Source: CAG-1782 sp964418255 (lineage in GTDB: Bacteria > Bacillota > Clostridia > Christensenellales > DTU072). Taken from it: a stretch of 64,000 nucleotides of DNA. The notes under the pieces were generated by a model. That model was given only the letters and a program-made list of their open reading frames with translations. It was not told where the DNA came from and searched no databases. Location: contig CAYQKV010000005.1 in the NCBI GenBank assembly GCA_964418255.1, positions 1 through 64,000 of the forward strand, given 5' to 3'. The position numbers were made by a program, and so were the translations under genes. Below, piece by piece: positions 62,901 to 64,000 of the stretch (position 1 is its first letter; every line of letters starts with the position of its first letter).

Positions 62901-64000
62901 GGTAATTCCTCCGACAGCCGCGCCGTAAAAAGCGTACGCGGAGACGGTTTCGGTCTCTTCCTCTACCGCATAAATTCCTTCCGTTCGACCCGACGGATAG
63001 CAAACCAACGTTCTTTTATCCGACGAATAAAGCACGCCGTCTACCGAGACAAAATAATCGGAACCTCCCGCTACTTCGACACGTTCAAGGTGTTTACAGT
63101 CCGAAAAAGCTCCGTCCGCGATTATTTCGACAGAAGAAGGTATTATTAGCGAAACAAGTTTTTTTCCGTTATCGGTAGCAAACGCGCCTTTCCGAATTTC
63201 GATAATCGGCTTGCCTTCGTATGTCTCGGGAATAACCAGGTCTGTTACGTTGCCGTTAAATCCGACGATTGCGTATCCGTCGTTCTTTTCGGTATAAGTA
63301 ATACCTATCGAAGTCCATACTCCATACAAAACGGTGTCTCTCGTAACGGTATACGGAAACTTGATTAAATTTTTATCATATGCGCTATGCGCCTGTTCGC
63401 GACTTATTTCGTCAGTCGTCCAACCGATAAAAACATATCCGTCCATCGCTATTTCGTCGATGTCCGCTTCGTTCAGAACGTCCGTTATTTTCGACTTTAC
63501 GTTCAATCCGTCAAACCCCGGCACAAAAGACACGGTATTGCTTACCGCGCTGGTATATGCGTGATAACGCGCTTCTTCGGTAACCGTCACGTCGATTATG
63601 CTGTTTTCGGAAATTTTTATGTCGTTAAGCGTCCAGTAATCGAAAAATCTACCCGCAACGTCAACCCAATGCACGGTAAGGACGGTTCCTTCAAGGTATG
63701 AAGCGACAAAACTTTCCCCGTCGTCGGGTATCGACGGCGAGACGATTTCTTTTCCGTTTACCGCGGAAACGTATCCTCCGGTAATCGTGACTTTATAGTG
63801 GTTTTCCGAAGCCGTAACGAGATTGAGAGAAATTTTTGTCGTGTAACCGTTATAAACAACTCTGATTTGCCTCATTCCCTCTTTGGAAAGCAACGCCTTA
63901 TCCGCTTCGAAAATCATATCTTCGGTAAGAGCGACGGATTCTGTGGTATTGTTCGAATAAAAAATATTCAAAGTGATATCAGCATAGTTTATCTGACCGA
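59964..64000 (-). CDS. Paralogous InlB/BspA-type repeat surface protein (5' end beyond window)
   Basis: The frame is open to the right edge, so the N-terminus and any signal peptide are outside; about 1345 residues are visible. The order is the same as in the downstream gene: an N-terminal Ig-like part, an InlB unit ('DGYVFIGWTTDEI', 'DTVLYGVWTS'), BspA-type leucine-rich repeats ('SLIIPSSVEIIADGAFSDC') and C-terminal InlB units ending 'YTAYAKWE'. It lacks the GLUG-like C-terminus of its neighbour. The two share position-for-position phrases, so they arose by tandem duplication. The in-frame TTG at 63971 is not a credible start because homology continues upstream of it. Confidence 0.88.
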   Translation of the reverse strand, partial: GQINYADITLNIFYSNNTTESVALTEDMIFEADKALLSKEGMRQIRVVYNGYTTKISLNLVTASENHYKVTITGGYVSAVNGKEIVSPSIPDDGESFVASYLEGTVLTVHWVDVAGRFFDYWTLNDIKISENSIIDVTVTEEARYHAYTSAVSNTVSFVPGFDGLNVKSKITDVLNEADIDEIAMDGYVFIGWTTDEISREQAHSAYDKNLIKFPYTVTRDTVLYGVWTSIGITYTEKNDGYAIVGFNGNVTDLVIPETYEGKPIIEIRKGAFATDNGKKLVSLIIPSSVEIIADGAFSDCKHLERVEVAGGSDYFVSVDGVLYSSDKRTLVCYPSGRTEGIYAVEEETETVSAYAFYGAAVGGITLGSGIKKIGNRAFYGKYVSYVDFYFVNPANLTTGEELFHENLSAVRVNSVRKEAFCTKSEFGKVSDKIITDEDEPTEVGIFETIESDGNISKTVYRVIKNENFENSGETVEILAVDRAVKNYTLQIRIGDYYVSSIAKGAFSDCDNLTTFRIPLGSRLERICDGAFDGTPWKKTLANDAIVANYVFYKYLGNAERVKIERGVEKIAEGAFSGNSDLKYIDITENASLTTIAAYAFYNCDSFKGFIYSSEAENDTLYLKSAVKDIGAYAFYNTEIKKIVLQTESAVTASAWESIGEYAFGSCDKLSSAQLSSAMRNIAPSAFVGCYALEKFVLATANTKYKVYDGILYEADGADYVLRIYPAGRLDAEFDPTSVRNYVTAIKRDENNYFTSEEIGTVAFNGVSRTLYMSVNGLDKSRLNRGSDGFITDRDGNRLTETTEGEFVEGTFVPNGQKYYYVFDESGARTVLFYDKENDNYYYDVNLSVTAFGEYSLCYSNIAALKVSANVREIEERAINIPGLVYIAFETTPVSDYSRIFQEYEPKYVVMSDAAVSLGNKKKFYGNNDALMGAKDKNEVPVEFFYAYDETTDAYDKTVLYSYNGAATGTVKTAIARTSRSVSEISVPESVARKDGTIITEKKIINSYAFFGAKIKTVYLKKIEEIEADAFCMAYGLTTLDLNSDFISVVGENAFGNLFGNGLFIRDYINGTDLYKAAEGWELEFFTYVSSDGAEYFASKYLIKDERGAFAVIVYENEDGTQTIDVLYGTISTDEVSELQESITKKGYDIAAWEDENGRAISADADYVIPYNQVLTCKFEPQTYTVYLYASPSLGFDFEEISQDASGLKKYRAEVIFDAEYSFAPTVNSDGKNVFWRTESGERILPSGIWTSVCDGEIELWADFGYKINFDFDGEDVGDFEPDTEYVFNGAEFDFGAPVSAGGKTFLGWALSEDGALVTDETGKGLSAWSETAKNEYTAYAKWE

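Noticed and set aside
59964..63971. TTG at 63971 as the true start of the upstream surface protein
   Set aside because: The frame stays open to the window edge and the residues encoded upstream align with the paralog, so the gene starts outside the window.

Overview
The window looks like chromosomal DNA of an endospore-forming clostridial Firmicute, probably an uncultured anaerobe of moderate GC. Indicators are the spoIIIA operon, spoIVB, ytfJ and forespore-type D,D-carboxypeptidases, an IspH-ribosomal protein S1 fusion (typical of Clostridia), a sodium-pumping decarboxylase, and BspA/InlB-type surface lipoproteins. No phage, insertion sequence or CRISPR array was seen. Most of the window is dense, co-directional housekeeping operons.

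1-11.3 kb: the 3' end of spoIIIAE, then spoIIIAF-AG-AH. A new vegetative promoter follows and drives yqhY(asp23)-nusB-folD-xseA-xseB-ispA. Between ispA and a small membrane protein gene lies about 610 bp without a credible gene. It has its own TTGCAT-17-TAATAT promoter and strong helices. Its position (ispA - RNA - membrane protein - tlyA - argR - recN - spoIVB) matches the locus of OLE RNA (ornate, large, extremophilic RNA), and the membrane protein matches its partner OapA. This is the most notable item in the window.

11.4-18.1 kb: a polytopic membrane protein and dacF, then an M50 protease with scpA-scpB, a DUF2953-like gene, ytfJ, dacB and rluB. These serve chromosome segregation, the sporulation envelope and rRNA modification.

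18.1-26 kb: a tightly coupled unit oadG-oadB-oadA-(BaiN-like flavoprotein)-cmk-ispH::rpsA. It starts at a near-consensus promoter preceded by a 12-bp direct repeat and ends in a weak hairpin.

26-33.3 kb: purB, tRNA-Trp(CCA) on the minus strand, proC-rnhA-VTT membrane protein, a membrane-anchored PadR-type regulator and a tyrosine recombinase.

33.3-54.8 kb, mostly minus strand: miaB-mutS-mutL-miaA-ynbB (tRNA modification and mismatch repair), a plus-strand bifunctional penicillin-binding protein, and the unit pheS-pheT-U32 peptidase-mutS2-small membrane protein-cysteine desulfurase-thiI.

54.8-64 kb: two tandem, paralogous giant surface proteins (InlB-like repeats plus BspA-type leucine-rich repeats). 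The downstream one is a lipoprotein; the upstream one runs off the right edge.

Recurring regulatory theme: several consensus promoters place the -10 box only 7-8 nt from the start codon with no Shine-Dalgarno (yqhY, miaB, the recombinase, the penicillin-binding protein), which suggests leaderless transcripts.
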